Positions 36,300-50,200 of a stretch of DNA of 64,000 bases are shown here, piece by piece. The stretch's first letter is position 1. Every line of letters starts with the position of its first letter. Under the pieces are notes generated by a model. The model was not told the DNA's origin and did no database searches. It was given only the letters and a program-made list of their open reading frames with translations. The stretch is taken from positions 13,050,899 through 13,114,898 of the forward strand of contig NC_084678.1 in NCBI RefSeq assembly GCF_028389875.1. The letters are read 5' to 3'. The translations under genes and the position numbers were made by a program. The stretch is from Rhea pennata. Its lineage: Eukaryota; Chordata; Aves; Rheiformes; Rheidae.

Positions 36300-37700
36300 T
36301 CCGGCCAGTTATAAATGGATCATGTGTTGCTATTTTTAGCCAAGAGAGGATTGTAAATATAAAAGGGTATAAAGTGCAAAACTTAGCAACAGTGGCGTTT
36401 GTTTGCTTTTTCTTTTTTTTTCTTTTTGCTTTTTTTCCCTCCCCATTGGCAGGATTGTGTTTAGAGAAGAATGAAGTTAAAGCAGGAGATTTGCTGGGTG
36501 ATCGTGCTTGGACTTTGCACCGCATACAACTTTTTTTGATATATATGTACGAAGGAGGGGAAGGCAGGAGGGGAATACAGGCTTTTCTGATACTGCCTAA
36601 GGAACTCTGAAACCGCTGTACAAAACGAAATGCAAGCGCTAGAGGGAGAAACCGGGTGGGGGGGGAGCGAGAGGGCTGTGTGGGCAAGGAAGACGTGAGA
36701 GTAGGGGCCGTGGTGGGGGAGCGCGAGGGAGCTGGCGGGAGGCCGGGGCGCGCCGAGGGGTGCAGGAGAGGAGGCGGCTGGCGCTGTGGGTGGGAAGGGT
36801 AATTTGATGGCAGCGATTGCGGGTGATGGGTGAAGAGTCCTGCGGGGAGGAATGGAGCGTTGCCTGCACGAGGACAGAGTTCAACAAATGGAAAACACTG
36901 ACATTCATAAAAATAGCAACAGCTGGTTTAAAAATAGCCTCTGGTGAAATAAATGTGCAGTAACTTCTGAAATCCTCTTGGGAACATTCCCCTTCTGATC
37001 CAGTCCTGCCCAGCTCCCTACTCCTTGTCCTGCAAGAAATCCCAAAGCAAATCCCTCTGCAGAATGAAATTATTAAAGAAGCACCCTGTGCACTGCAGAG
37101 GATGAGCTTTGGTTACTTTTTGATGTTTCTGTGGATTTGTTTTTTGTTTGTTTGTGCTGAAACTTTGTGCCAGAGATGAGGACAAATTCTTTTTGCTGAG
37201 ACTCTCGCATAGTCTTGGGAAAGACAAGTTAGAAGATTTTGGGGATCTGTTTCTTTTTCTTTTTTTCTTCTGTTTTTCACTTTTTTGGAGGGTTTTTGTT
37301 TGTTTGTTTCATTTGTTGATGTTGTTCTTGGTTTGGTTTTTAAGACTGTCGCTTCTGGGAGTCCAGACTTCAGTGCTGTCGTCCTGTTCCAGCCCCTCAG
37401 CTCTGACAGCAGCAAACAAGCAGGCAGATGGATTATAAATCTTGCGCAGCTTTGCGGAGCTGTGGCTCAAGGGCAGCAGCCAGCCCGGGGCCCCCAGCCC
37501 CAGGCGGCAGCGGGGACCAGGGCGGGGGCCGTGCCGCTGCGCGCAGATGCAAAGGTGCAGGCTTTTCTCTAGGGGACTGTGCGATGGCAAAGGGAGAAAC
37601 CGGTGAACTGTGTGATAGAAAAGGACAGAGAGACCTTGAGCAGCTTTGTCTTTGGCGCAAAGGGTTGACCGGTCCCTTTTCTCAATGGGGCTGAAGATAT
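36300..37700. promoter_or_regulatory. Putative intronic enhancer or cryptic promoter
   Basis: A GC-richer segment inside AT-rich intron. It contains a perfect MEF2 site CTATTTTTAG (36330-36339) beside a CATGTG E-box (36321-36326), TATA-like words near 36355-36372, and a G-rich stretch with a quadruplex motif (36654-36684). A second cluster has a near-MEF2 site (36907-36916), a CAGCTG E-box (36920-36925) and another MEF2 site TTAAAAATAG (36928-36937). MEF2 next to CAGCTG is the usual arrangement of muscle or neuronal enhancers. The open frames at 37.3-37.9 kb are low-complexity and do not resemble known proteins. Whether it promotes a transcript is unknown. Confidence 0.45.
36654..36684 (+). 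other. G-quadruplex motif in the intronic GC-rich segment
   Basis: G runs at 36654-36656, 36658-36665, 36673-36675 and 36682-36684 with loops of 1, 7 and 6 nt fit the quadruplex pattern. It heads about 140 bp of G/A-rich DNA that continues to about 36800. Confidence 0.6.
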
Positions 37701-38299
37701 TAAAGAATGAGGGCATGAAAGTGGTCCCAGAAGTGGCTCGGGGAGGAGCAGAGGCAGTTTGGGAGAAGACGGGCAGGAGTGCTAGGGAGACGCTTGGCGC
37801 TGTGCAGGGGTGGAGGATTGGCAGAAATCTTTTTAGAAATCTTTTGCAGCTCTGGCTATAAACTTGGCTTGTTTTGACTGGACTAGATAACTGAGGCAGA
37901 AACAATTATTGTGACAGACAGGCAGACCTGTTTCCTGAAGCTGCTCCAGCCGACAGGATAAGGAGGGGGAAAAAAAGGGTTGTTTAGCTCAGAGGTAATT
38001 ATAATTTTATTCAGAATTTTTAAATTAAGCAGCCAAAACTTTCCACCTGGTTCTTTGTCATCTAGGCTGAAGCCACTGGCTTTTTCAAGGTGCATTTTGT
38101 AACTTCTTCTCTCCCAGTCATGTTTAACGGCATTCGACAGAGGAAATGTCCTTCCCGGGGCTTGCAGGCAGGACCCAGCACCGAGCCCCTCACGCTGCCT
38201 CCAGCCTCCCTCCTTGCTGCTGTGTCCCTGCGCACGGCAGAGCTACGCAGAACAGCTTCCCATGTAACTTGCTTGTTTGTATTGTGCTAGGCTAATAAG
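37701..38299. other. Transition from GC-richer segment to AT-rich block
   Basis: Mixed-composition DNA with no recognised gene or repeat. Composition becomes steadily more AT-rich to the right. Confidence 0.5.
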
Positions 38300-41200
38300 T
38301 GTGGAAAATAAATGCGAGAAGTGAGATTAGTCAAGTTGCTATATTGAAATATTACCAGTGCATCTGGAAATCATTGGTTTTAAAATGCAGGTTAATGTCT
38401 GCCCTCCTTTTTAGGTCCGATGTTATCCTCAAAAGTGTTTGTTAAAACGCTTCTCCTTGGGGCTGGAGGTGACCATGGGGGAGGGTATTTTATCTGGCAA
38501 AGTGAGAAAGGGGGCGAATGTCCTTAATTGTATTTAGTAAACTAAGCCCTGAGCATTTTTGGTAAGGATTGGACATTCCACAGCCTGTTTCTCTAGCTCA
38601 TATTAAATTAGTTTTGATGTTTAAATATACTTCATATGAAGCCTGTCTGAATCCTTTATTTTTGAAAGAACAAATACATTTACATTTGAGAAGGTGGTTA
38701 GAAAATAATACTTATTGTATTTGAGCAAAACTGTTACATTTTTAAATTAGGTTGTTCAAATTCTTTTTAGTTTGATCATTTCATATTTCATTCAGCACAT
38801 ACAAACTATGTAGAAACTCTATTCTGAATTCAAACTGAGCATTCATTTTCTTATCAAAATATTATTATAGAAAAATATTAGTCATTCTTCTTGGCAGAGT
38901 AAGCAAAGAAACATGTGGATGTGTTAATTTATTCCAGATCCAGCAAAGAGGGATAGTTTATATAAGTAAAATAAATAATTCTTGCCTTTTTAATAATTGG
39001 ATCACTTTAACAATAGTTGACTAATAGTCAGATGTCTGACACACGTCTTGCCCATTTCTGTTCTTTAGAGAATTTAGCATTTAAAGAGTATTTTTTCCAG
39101 GAATTGTCATTTTAAAAAAATTGTTACCTTTTTACATATTTATTTTTTGTGCCCTCTCTTATCTAGCAAGCCAGAACTGGGAGAAAACAGGTCAAATGTG
39201 TCTGAAATTAGCCCCTTGGGAGTCTGCAAAGAAATTAAACTGAGATTATGAATCATACGAAGGAGTTTCTATGGGCATATACAAGACAGTTATTTGAAAA
39301 GTACATTGTTTTACTCTCTACTGTATAGGTAAAAAGATTTTGATGATCAGAAATGGTAAAATCATTGGCTAGTCATTTATCAGTCTTTACAGTGTTAACT
39401 GGCTGTCAATTTGTATATATTTAATTCCAAATTGCATTGATGCTACGGAATTGAATTTTAATGTTAAATTAGAATAAAAATTGATACACTTGTCTTACTA
39501 TTGTAGTATAAGTGTGTCTACCTGTGCTATATGAAATTTCTCTATTTTCACATATAGCTCTGCTAAATTATTAACATTGTCTTTTGAGTTATTCTGTTGC
39601 TTACAACTACTTTAATGTATTGTTTTCCAACTCTGAGAACAGAGGTGACATGTCTCTTCTTGTTGGTAATTGATAATAGCTAGCTAAGATTAACTCCTGC
39701 GATAATACTGTTTTAGATAACAAAATTCCACAATTGTATTTTTTTTCGTTTGCTGGAGCTTTAAAAAAATTAACCCTGTGACTGTGCTATTTCTAAGTAA
39801 TAAATTTTAAAACCCCTCCTGCCAATGGCAGGATGGTGAGCATATTGTACTAGAGTACACAGTAAATCCTTAAACATTCAAGGGTATTTTTGCTACTCTC
39901 TAAAATAATAAAAATATATTTAAAATATATTTTTATATATAATATATATTAAAATAGATAAATGTAAGAATCTAGAGAGTCATCATTAATTTAACATACT
40001 GTTTGAAAGAGATAATTTATATTATTAAAATATCAGATAAGCTGTCACTGTTGTATGTAGACAATATATTGAGAGAGTTTTGAGTATGTGTAAATTATTT
40101 CTTGTTGACATAAAGATAGAATATCTCTGGACTATCACAGATCATGTCTTGAATTTGTTATATCTTCAGAAAGATTTTTTTACAGAAATAGAATATTTGG
40201 ATGCATGTAAGTCATTCAGTACTGTTCTCTAGAAACTTAAGAGAAAAATTACATGTTGTTAGCAAAAAATAACCAAAAAAAAAAGGAAGTAAATGCAGAG
40301 CCAAAGATTTCTAAAATGGAGTTAAATAATATTTTTCCCGGTAAATTTTTCCTACAACATGCTATCAAAGTACGGATATAAAATCAGGGGGCGGGGAGGG
40401 GAGGTTGAATCAACCTTTTTGGAACTTACTTTTATTTAGAATTATACTTCTCTTTTCCTGTGTCATATTTAATGTAATGGCTTCAAGATGGGACATATTA
40501 AATACGTTTGTTTAAATCATTGGACAGTGTATTTCCTTCTTATATAGTACAATTACATAATTATAGTCATATAAAAGCTAAGTTTTTAAATCTTAAGAAC
40601 AGGTTGTGTATAATTAATGTTTCTCATCATTTTGATGTAGAATTATTTCCTATTTTAAGTTTTTAAATTTATATTGGTCAAAATTTTCATGTAAATGGTA
40701 TTATGTGATTATCAAATTAGTACTTTATTTTGTCAGTGTTGTCTGAGGATTACATGGAGCTGGCATGGAGATGTATGAAATTGGTTTGCATATATTGGAA
40801 GATTGTTTTGTACCGTATATACTAGCTCATTAGCCCTAACCATAGCACTAAACATGCAATTGTAATATCTATATTTAAAGTAAAAGTAGAGAATTTGATA
40901 GCAGCTACCACAAATATAAATTTAAGAACCTTTAGTGATGGGAAAATGTGATATCTAATCAGTTATCTTGGAACTCTAAAAATTAAACCAGACTTCCTAA
41001 CCCTTGATGAAAATAATTTTTTAGTATTTTTCTAAATGCTAAAAAATGAACACATGAAAAATAATATTCTGAGAAATTGTAATACAGCATTTCTATGTAA
41101 AATAAAGAATATAATTAGTGAGAAGCTGATTATGATATTTGTCATTGATCACAAGTATTTTTTCCCCAATGAAAGATTAATTAATTAAAACAAGGAAAAT

Positions 41201-41300
41201 AGTGGGGGTTTTGGTAAAAGAACCCAAACCCAGCTAATTCTTGGCATGATTCAAATAATAAAAACTACCAAACCTGTCTCAAATTAGAAGACTCATAGCT
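38300..41300. other. AT-rich block without open frames or recognisable repeats
   Basis: About 3 kb of strongly AT-rich DNA with no open frame of 60 codons on either strand, no CR1 and few long homopolymers. It includes an almost purely A/T stretch at 39898-39957 with nested palindromes, and a lone G-rich word (40387-40104 region is A/T; G-rich word at 40387-40101 excluded) best seen at 40387-40404. Such blocks can be matrix-attachment regions or clusters of conserved non-coding elements. Neither can be decided from one sequence. Confidence 0.5.
39898..39957. repeat. A/T-only stretch with nested palindromes
   Basis: Roughly 60 bp composed of A and T, with repeated AAAATATATTT and TATATATAATATATATT words able to form small hairpins. 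It is a candidate unwinding element or matrix-attachment core. Confidence 0.7.
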
Positions 41301-44300
41301 GGTTGCAACTATCTTTGTTAGAAGCTCACTGGAGACTTGATCCTTTCTCAGCTTCTGCACTGTACTTTGCTGTGTGCTATAGCAGAAGCAGACATTTAAA
41401 TTACTACATTGTCATTAGGAAGTCGCACTGGACAAAGAAATTTGACTAGTTGAGCCATAATCTTGGCAGTACTAAAGCTGCAGAATTCTAGTCCCTTTCT
41501 ATTTATTTGAATGTATTTTTAACCATATCTTCTTGAGTGAGAGATGTAGGGAAAAGGAAGCTTGGAAAAAAGTTGACTTGCTACTTGCATATTTGGGAAA
41601 TATTCTTAAGGCTTGAGAAAATTTGAAAGGAAAAAGAAACTTATTACAATAAAACCACTGATGAAATTAACATTTCCTAGAGTTATATAAGGCTTTCAAA
41701 TGTAAGAGTTACCTAAACAGTTTGTTTCTATCTTAATAACAGAACTGAGAGAGATTACTAACCTACTATTTTAATTTCTTCCATCAGGTTGTGCTGATTC
41801 TGTCCTTATTTAATTGCCCATGTTGATATGCTAGTCTTAATTGTTGTATTTTTTTTTCTTCATCTGTATCAGTACAAAAAGCCTGAGCTTATTTCTTCAG
41901 AGCCTTGAGGAAACTTTCTCTCACTTTCACTAGATGCTGTAGCTCTAAGCCCCAACACAAAGATCATTTAGTTAGTGGAGAGATGCCTGTGGGTTTGCAA
42001 AGGGCAGGCCCCAAAACCCCAGCTATCATGTTGTACAATGTTTGCTTCAGAGTTTTGAAACCTGCAGAATACAAAATGTGTGTCTGGAAGCTTGAAAGTC
42101 ATATGTGATTGCTTCGCTTGATTTTAACAGCTGTGAAAAGTAAAATATGTATTCATGACTATATAGTGATTAATAGTGCTTATCCAGAAAACCTTTTTTT
42201 TTTTTTTGCTCTGCAAATCCCTTGCAGTCAGAAATGCAGAGCCAGGTATCTAGTGCATACCACTGGTATCTTAAACACACCTTTCATAGATCTCTTCCTT
42301 AGGCAGCATATAGCTGCCAAAACCAGGCTCCTGTAGAGTGTCAAAGGGCATCCCCTGCAAAGAAATGAAGTTTGTCCCAGTATTATTTACAGCTGTTTGG
42401 CATAACCAGAACTGCAGCTGTGTAGTCCCAATCCTACTCATCCTGCTTTTTTAAAAAAAAAGCAGTTTGTGAATATGCACTTCTGCTCACACAGCTACAG
42501 GTAGTTTTAATTTTGTAAGCAGACAGGGTTTTTGATTTAGTCAAAAATAGTAAATGCAATGTGTTTTACCAAATCTATGAAAGAAACTGTTCCTAGACAC
42601 AAAGCTTTGTGAAATCCTAGTGCAAAGCCCCTAGCTGCCTTCAAAATGCCTGACTTCCTTGTTCTCATTAAATAGTATTGATTTTTCCAAGCTTCCTATT
42701 CGTTAAAAATAATGGAATATTCTCCAAAAACACTGACATCAGCTAGTGCCAGTGGTTCGGACAGAGCAACTAAGCACAGAGTCGCGGGCAAAGCACAAGT
42801 GGTCTGGCTGGCCGCAGGATATTGCTAGTGGGAGAACAGGACTCCTCGCTCTCGCACAAGCTGTTCAGCCCATCAGCTGGAAAAGCAGGCACAGTTCATT
42901 ATCCTTCCTTGAGGGGCACTCCAGCCATGAGATCTACATTCACATTATTGCTCAAACGCTTTCATGCAGCCCAAGGGAGAAGTCTGTTAGTGCTCATCTT
43001 ATAAACAACTACTTTTAGGGTTTCATACATCATATGTAAACATATGTGTTAGCTGAAATTTGGCCAACGCTCTCAAGCCATCTCGACCGGAACTTGCAAG
43101 CCTGCTTGACTAGAGATAGCCTAGCATCCGAAGTCTGCAGTTCTGTACTGGCAGGCTCTGCTTGCACAAATGTAAAACACAAGCCTAGTGAAAGATGCAG
43201 ATGCTCAGACTTACGTGTCAGCTGTTCTTTACGTACAAATTATGAAAGTAGAAATGCAGCTTTAGACAAAGAGATTTGAAAATTTTGCTGGTTTTGTTGT
43301 AGTGGATTCAGTCATGCTGTCAAGTGAATCCAACACAGAAATAAAGTAGCTACAGGCTTCTTACAAAATTGTGTAACCACAAACAATTAAATGGGGAGCA
43401 CCCATATTTTCTACTGAACATAGAAGAAGAGCCAGGCAGAATTTGTAAGGCTCTGATTGCTATTCTGCAATAGTACTTTGCCTGAGGAGCTATATGATGA
43501 TGGTACAACGGCAGCAGGTCAGCTTTCCCATATATGGGAAAACCTTGCTCTAGTATTTAAAGCTATGTGTTGCTGAATAGGGGAATTTTCTATTCAAAGT
43601 TGGATTTTTTGTTTGTTTGTTTGCATGCCAGTCTCTGGAAGGCTAGTTCTGGTCACTCCACAAGGTACACTTACAGCTCTTACAGAGGCTTGCAGAATTC
43701 CTAGGTATTTTGCTGGGAACTTTGCCTGAGTAAGGAGTGTGAGATTTGGCCCTGTGTCCAACCAGTGCCAGGCCCTGAGATTCAGGGGTACATACATGTC
43801 TCTTAAAAAACAAATAAATAATAATACCCCCTCTCCTGTTCGTTAACTCTGCAGTATTGTTCTGTCAGTGGTCTCAGGATTTTTCTACCTATTTAGCATT
43901 TTCTAACAAAAACTGTGAACCGAGGTAACAGCATAGCGTAAGGGTGTGATGCTGAGATATCCTAGAAAAGCAAATAACCAGAGCGTCTCATACATAATAT
44001 ATCTTACAGTATGGGAAATCTTACAATGGGAAAAAGGCACTTCTAAATACTGTACCTGGTCAAGGATTAGCATAAGTGATCTGTGGCAACTCTTTGTTTC
44101 CAGTGTAAAACTGTAGGCCCATCCCTAACCCTTTGGTAGTTTGGTTAAACAGCCATCAGAGGATAAGCATTGCATTGGTAAATATGCTGGCTCAGAGGCA
44201 TTATTTGTTAATACATATTACTTTGATGTTATTTGGATTTATACTGAGCTCATCCCCATACTAATCTGAAGAGTTTACGCTTATCCTAGCTTTTCCAGGC

Positions 44301-47275
44301 TCACCATGCAGTGAGTAGGCAACCAGCCCATCGTTTCTATAATTCGTGTAATCTAATTACTGCCTGCCAGAGCTGCCTAGTAACTTCTGCTAAAAAATCA
44401 TGATGCAGATGCAGATGCCTTGATGCAGATGTCTAATCTGGAGTAAAAATCAGCTAAAAATGTACTGAGGTCTTCTCAGAGTATCAGGAGGCTGAGATGC
44501 CTTTGGGGCTGTGGCCATGCTTGAATTTCTCTCTTGGTTAGTGTTCACCTGTGTGCACTTCAGAGTGGGTTACACTTAGCTACAGCAATTAAAAGAATGT
44601 GGAAAAATGGGAAGGAAATAGCCATGGCTTCTCCTAGGACAAGGTAGCTGCTTTGTCCTGTGGGCAAATAGTTATATGAAAAAGTCTCCCTGCCTAGCAG
44701 CCCAGAACAGACAGACTTCCCCTGCCAGGTGCTGCTTAGAGTTTTGGATGCTCTAAATTCACTCATATGGTAGGGGTTTTTTTGTTAGTTTTAAAGGAAA
44801 AAATAGAACGTTAATTATTTGTAAAGGGCTATATTCTCACTACAGCACAGCCCAAGTAAAATTAAATCATACAGTAGTTACTTTGCCTAAAATATTTAAT
44901 CTATTTGGTTTACTGTCATTACCCTACTGACCACTATTTCTGAGCCAACAAGTGTTCAAAATTGCCTGGTGGTGCTGTTAGTGGCTACCCTGATGTTTCT
45001 GTTGATTTGGGGTGGCAATGAAAACTTTCCTTTGATGCAAGCGTGATTGGTCCAGCAACAGAAGTGCCAGCGTGAGCACAATGTGAATCCAGGTTTTATT
45101 ATGAACATGTTTAAAACTAGCCATTTTGCAGCCCTTCCAAAAAAGAAAACAGAAAAGAAATCCAGTCAGACAATTCCTTGCTCCTCTCTGTGCATCGTCC
45201 AGGTCACTACTCATTATTTCCATCATGTGCACTGTTTTAGGCACAGCACCTGTGAGAATGTGCTATTTTCTCAGGAGCTGGAGAGGAAAACATTACAGGT
45301 ACTTGCTGGCTGGAAAAGAAAGATGCAGCAAGCAGCAGCTAGTTGCAAAATAGCCGCTTTAAAGCAGAAGCTGCTTGGCTCTGCCAAACTTAAAGGGCCA
45401 GCCCCAGAATGGAATGCTTATAAAAATAAGATGGTAACCATGCAGCAGAGGAGAAGCAGTAGAGACCAGGAAGTTTCAATGTTACATACAACACGATACT
45501 CTACTTGGAAAAATATTGCCACAATTATAGAGATGTGGGCATGGATCCATAGTTAAAAGCATAACCAAGTACCTATCATTAGGCTGATTTTAATCTCTCA
45601 TTTCCAATTTTGTGGAACAAACTCCTCTTGGCTTGAAAATTCTCATGTGAAGTGTTCAGCCAAAGTGTCTCGTCTGGGAAAAAGTTTGAAGTAATTGGTT
45701 GAGGCTGTTTCTGAATTATAGAGGGGGAGAAATGTGTCTCACACTATTTCAAAACATAGCAATATATGGATTTATTTAAAAATTTACATGATGATGGATT
45801 TATTTTAGTTTAACTATGTTGATATTTATTTGATGGTTTGGATTTTCAGCTAAATGAAAGCGCTTCTTTGATATAAGCTGATGGTGAAATAAAAACAAAA
45901 CAGTGACCTATGAAGGCATGAATGCTGCAAGTCCTCAGCCCTCCTGAATAACAGTGGAATATCTGGGTTTTGTGTACTTAAGAAATCTTTCAGCCTACTT
46001 TTAAGATTTTTCTCATGATTTTTATCATCTTGGTTTGAGATTGGCTATTCCTTGAACTCTGCTTATATCCAGAGGGACTAGTTTTTGTTGGGATGGAGGC
46101 ACTTACATGTGTAAGAACTAGTGTAAACTCTGACATCATTCTGCCTCAGTAGTTGCAGAGATGCTTCAGTAAGCCAATGTGGGGCACTGGAGAAGAGACA
46201 AATCTGCTCCGAGAAGGACCGCTAGGCTGTCACTTTTCCTCTTCTTTGTGCTGTTTTTGACTGGAGAGATACTAAGTGCTGCTCCTGGTTTAAAAAGGTT
46301 TTAAGAATGAGCTATGAAGCATCTAGTCAAGATGCTAGGGAGAAGGTACAATTTATATGTAGATGAATGGTATTTCTTATTCGTATTCCTGCGTTTTGTG
46401 CATCTTGAAATTTCAGCCCCCTGAGTCTGCTCTTTAAGAAAGCACCCGCACCTGAAGTGAAATCGCCCTACAGACCAGCGCTCGTGTTATACCAGGCTCT
46501 GTCAGTCCTCCAGCTCTGTGTGGGCTACTCCATTTCTGTTATGTTTGAGGTACTGCAAATCATATCAGGCCTAGAAAGCACTGGGCGGGGGGCCCCGTGC
46601 TGATGCGCAGCTGCGGCAGTCAGACTGTGCTACTTGGGTTTGCAGTCCCTGACAATTTATATGCATCCTGGTTTATATCGCAGTCCCAGTGCCTGCTCTG
46701 GTTCTATTGCAAAAATTTCCCATTTCTGCTATTCCTCTTGTGGTGCCAGTAGGACTCCTTACAGCATTTTCGTGTGTAGTGTAAGCCTTGTTTGGAGCAG
46801 ATTATTCCCTTTTGGAATACAAGGCCTGAACTCATGAAATGTAGTGAAAACTGAGGGGTGGAGATGCCCCACCATCATTACAAAGCTATTTGCAAAACAG
46901 GAGCTATCTGGGAAATTGAGGTTTTATTTGGCATACTTGTTGCACTGGCTAATGAACTGGATCGCTGTCATTTGTCTACCTGGCTTTCCACTTTTAAAGG
47001 AGCTCTGATTTCTCAGCACAAAGCTTCTCTCCAAAGACAATTGGAAGGTAAAATAAAAAGCAAATGTCAGTATTCCTTCCAAAAGAAAAATGGCCTGTAG
47101 AGCGCATTAAGTTTGAGCAGCCACAAGACAGCTAGCAAGGAGCTCTGAGGGAGCTGGACAAGCTCCTAGGTTAGACGCTCAAGTTTCCATGGGAGGGAGA
47201 AATATGAGGTATGAGATGTCTGTCCGTGTCAAATAAGGACGTTTAAACTGACATGAAAAGATTATTCAGGGTCTT
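41301..47275. other. Ordinary intron, no gene recognised
   Basis: Mixed intron. One plus-strand frame stays open for 169 codons (45047-45556, first ATG about 18 codons in) and has basic, Gln-rich composition, but no family is recognised. A T14 run is at about 42196-42209, and a small GATGCAGATG duplication at 44400-44431. Confidence 0.5.
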
Positions 47276-47295
47276 GGGACGGGGGTGGGAGGGGG
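47276..47295 (+). other. G-quadruplex motif
   Basis: GGG, GGGGG, GGG and GGGGG are separated by loops of 2, 1 and 1 nt, a compact and potentially very stable quadruplex. It is isolated within the intron. Confidence 0.75.
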
Positions 47296-50200
47296 AAGTG
47301 GTGCCAACTGGAGTCACAGAAGTACAGACTAGAGTTGTGCCTTAGATATTTGTGCTCTCCTCCTGGCTCACTAAGTCCAGAGAGGGCAAGTCTGATAGAT
47401 TACTTTTTGGAGAGGGTCCAGTGTTCCGTACCTGCTGCCATTGAGCATGGACTTGGGGCAGTGCAGTGGTGGTCAAAGGGCCGTCAGTGAGAGCAGCTCT
47501 ACAAATGTGCACTCCTGTCCCCGCACTCACCTGACCAGTTCTTTCCTGTCGGGAAGCTTCTGCAGACTTGATGGAGAATAACAGATGATACGGATGTCTA
47601 CCTTGGCTAGTAAGCTTTCAAAGCGTCATATGCTCATCTTAGTTCAGTATGCATTTCTTTTTCACACACTTAGAAAAAGTAAATATTCTATGTGAATTCC
47701 CTAAGAGATGGTGTTGTTTTAAAAATCTTTAATAGATAATGCTTTGAAAACATTTAATTTGTAAAGTCTTGGCTGACATGATTCACATCACCGAGTAGCA
47801 GGCATATATATGTATTTTTCACCTTTGTGAGGACTACCAAGGTACTCTGTGGGCACTCAATGGTGGTGCTTCTGTCAAAGATTTTGGTGTTACTTCATAA
47901 GCAAAGCAAAACGTTTTAGAACTAGCAAAAACTAGGTCTAACAAAAATAGTTGAAGAAAACAAAGATGTCTCTCTTTTGAAAAAAGGTAGCATGTGCTTG
48001 TGTAAGGGCATGATCCCTATGGAATCTGCTACACCACAGTCTATAAATAAAAAGAAATTCCACGGTGAAAAATAAAAATCAAGGATTTTGTTCCTTTTCC
48101 TTTTCAAGTGCTCATACAGGCTCCCTTTTTTTTCTGCTCTCCTCTTAGACTACAGATTTCCCTCTACAGATTTTAAACTTACCATAAATAACAGCAAGGA
48201 AATCTCCCTGAGCTAAAGTTTCTTTCTGGAGCGGAGCTGGGTGGAAATTAACGTCCCTGTTTGCTCCTCTGAGCTCAGTCACTGGAGTGGGGCCTGGTGG
48301 CAAGGCAGCAGTGACCGGTCATGCTTGTCACCCACCAGTACCCTAACCTTGGAAAGGAAAACGGAAAGCCTGTTTTGAGCGTGGACACGAGGAGAACAAA
48401 GGCAGAGCCTGGTCCGGCACCGCTGCCCGGCGTCAGCAATGCGCTTAGTGCTCAGCCTGCACTCTCTGTGCTCCGAGGAGCTCGCTGCTGGACTGGCACT
48501 GGGCTCTCAGCAAGACTGCTGTATTTTTATTTGTTATTTTTCAATCTATACTCCTTGGCTTTTTAAAACTTAGTTAAAGCGATTGTGCCAGTCTCCGTGA
48601 ATGAGTGGTTTAGGAATTTCCATTTGTTTTAAAAGAACCAGTTATTCGTGATGCTGGTTGATTTCACAGGAGAGAATAAGGTTGTTAGTAGAATATGGTT
48701 AGTTGTTAAATGCCAGCTGCTGTCCCATGGTGTTTCCCCAATACCCTTTTCCTTACCACGTGGCTTAAAAGACAGCATCAGATTTCTCTTCTACATGCAT
48801 AGCCAGAGAATTTCAATTTTTAACCAAAATTAGATTTTCTGTCTAAGCAAGTTCGTTTACAGAAGTAAACCTTACAGCTAACTCCAGAGAGCTGCTATTT
48901 TGTCTGGGGAAGCTTCAAGTATCTGCTGTCTGCACTCCCTGCATTGCTGTACTAAAGAATCATGGCTTTGTTGTAAGTTGTTGGGATTGAAAACAAAAAC
49001 ATCCATTTGAGTACTTTATGGAGCCTATCAGGGTGAATCAACTGGACTGTAAATAGTGTGAGGACTGGGAGCACGTATAAAACTTCATTATTTGAGCCAG
49101 AAGGTGCCATGTTAACATTACTGAGCGCCTCCTCTCCTGTGCCCCCGCATCCCGTTAACTTCAGTAAATCCATGCCAGCATTGAAACAACTGGGTATCTC
49201 AACATTTTTTATACATATAGTTGAAGGCAGGTGACCTTTGTTATTTGGCAGCTTTATTGTCCTTCGCTGCACCTCAGGTGATCACCTGCTTTTCCAGGAA
49301 ATATATGAAAACAGTTTGTAACATGCAGGACAGAGTTCATCTTTAAAAGGCATCCTACAATGTTTTATTTCTTGGGAGAGCATTTCTTCCTTGTTAGGAA
49401 GCTTGTAGCTCTATTGAAATTTTTTCTATTCCATAAAAATAGAAGGAAGATACATTTACACTGTCGCATAACTGCATAGCCTGTTTTGTATTGCTTGAAG
49501 ACAAATCATTTCCTGTGACTCTGAGAGTTTAAATGAAGTTGCAGCAAAGGAGTATAGCCTGAAATACTGGGTACAGGCTGACATTCACCCCCTTTTAAAT
49601 CTGTGATAACCAATAAACATACATTACTTCCTCAGAAGTATTTCAGAAGGAACTTAAACAGGGGAAAAGGTTGATATTTTACTAGCTTGTAGTCATTTGT
49701 TTAGGCACAATTTAATTAATTTCTGCATCTGCTATATTTTTGACTTATGCCTTTGAAAAACACCAGTTTTGATTTGAAGACTTTAAGATGTAGTATAAAT
49801 ACTTTGATATACAGACAACAATATTGTTATTAAAAAAGTAGAAGAATGTAATATCTGTGATATTACCAGCTGGATATCATACTACCTGAAACTTCCTGGG
49901 AGATTTTCTTACAATCCTGTTTACCCAGACCGTGGGTGGATCAACTCCAAGAAAGCAGGACTGCAAAAAATGATCTAGAGATTGTAAAGTAGTAAAATTG
50001 CAAAGGGGAGACACTGGAATTGGAGAAAAGGGACTTTGATATTTAATTTCTTTTTCATGGCATTATTCAGAATCCCAAATGACAATGTTTCTAGTTTTCT
50101 AGCAGAAAAGAGGCCTCATACATTCTTTATCATTTTCAATCCCAAACAGTTTATCTAGTTCAGTGTTATTCTTAATGCGCACTTACAGTTCATAGATCAT

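Noticed and set aside
36471..36539. Short ATG frame (22 residues) resembling a signal peptide
   Set aside because: It stops after 22 residues without a good splice donor in frame, and no following exon is recognised. Hydrophobic runs of this length are common by chance.
37428..37905. Overlapping frames in the GC-richer intronic segment
   Set aside because: Composition-driven Pro/Gly/Ala-rich frames on both strands with no domain, no phase-matched splice sites and no similarity to GNAL exons.
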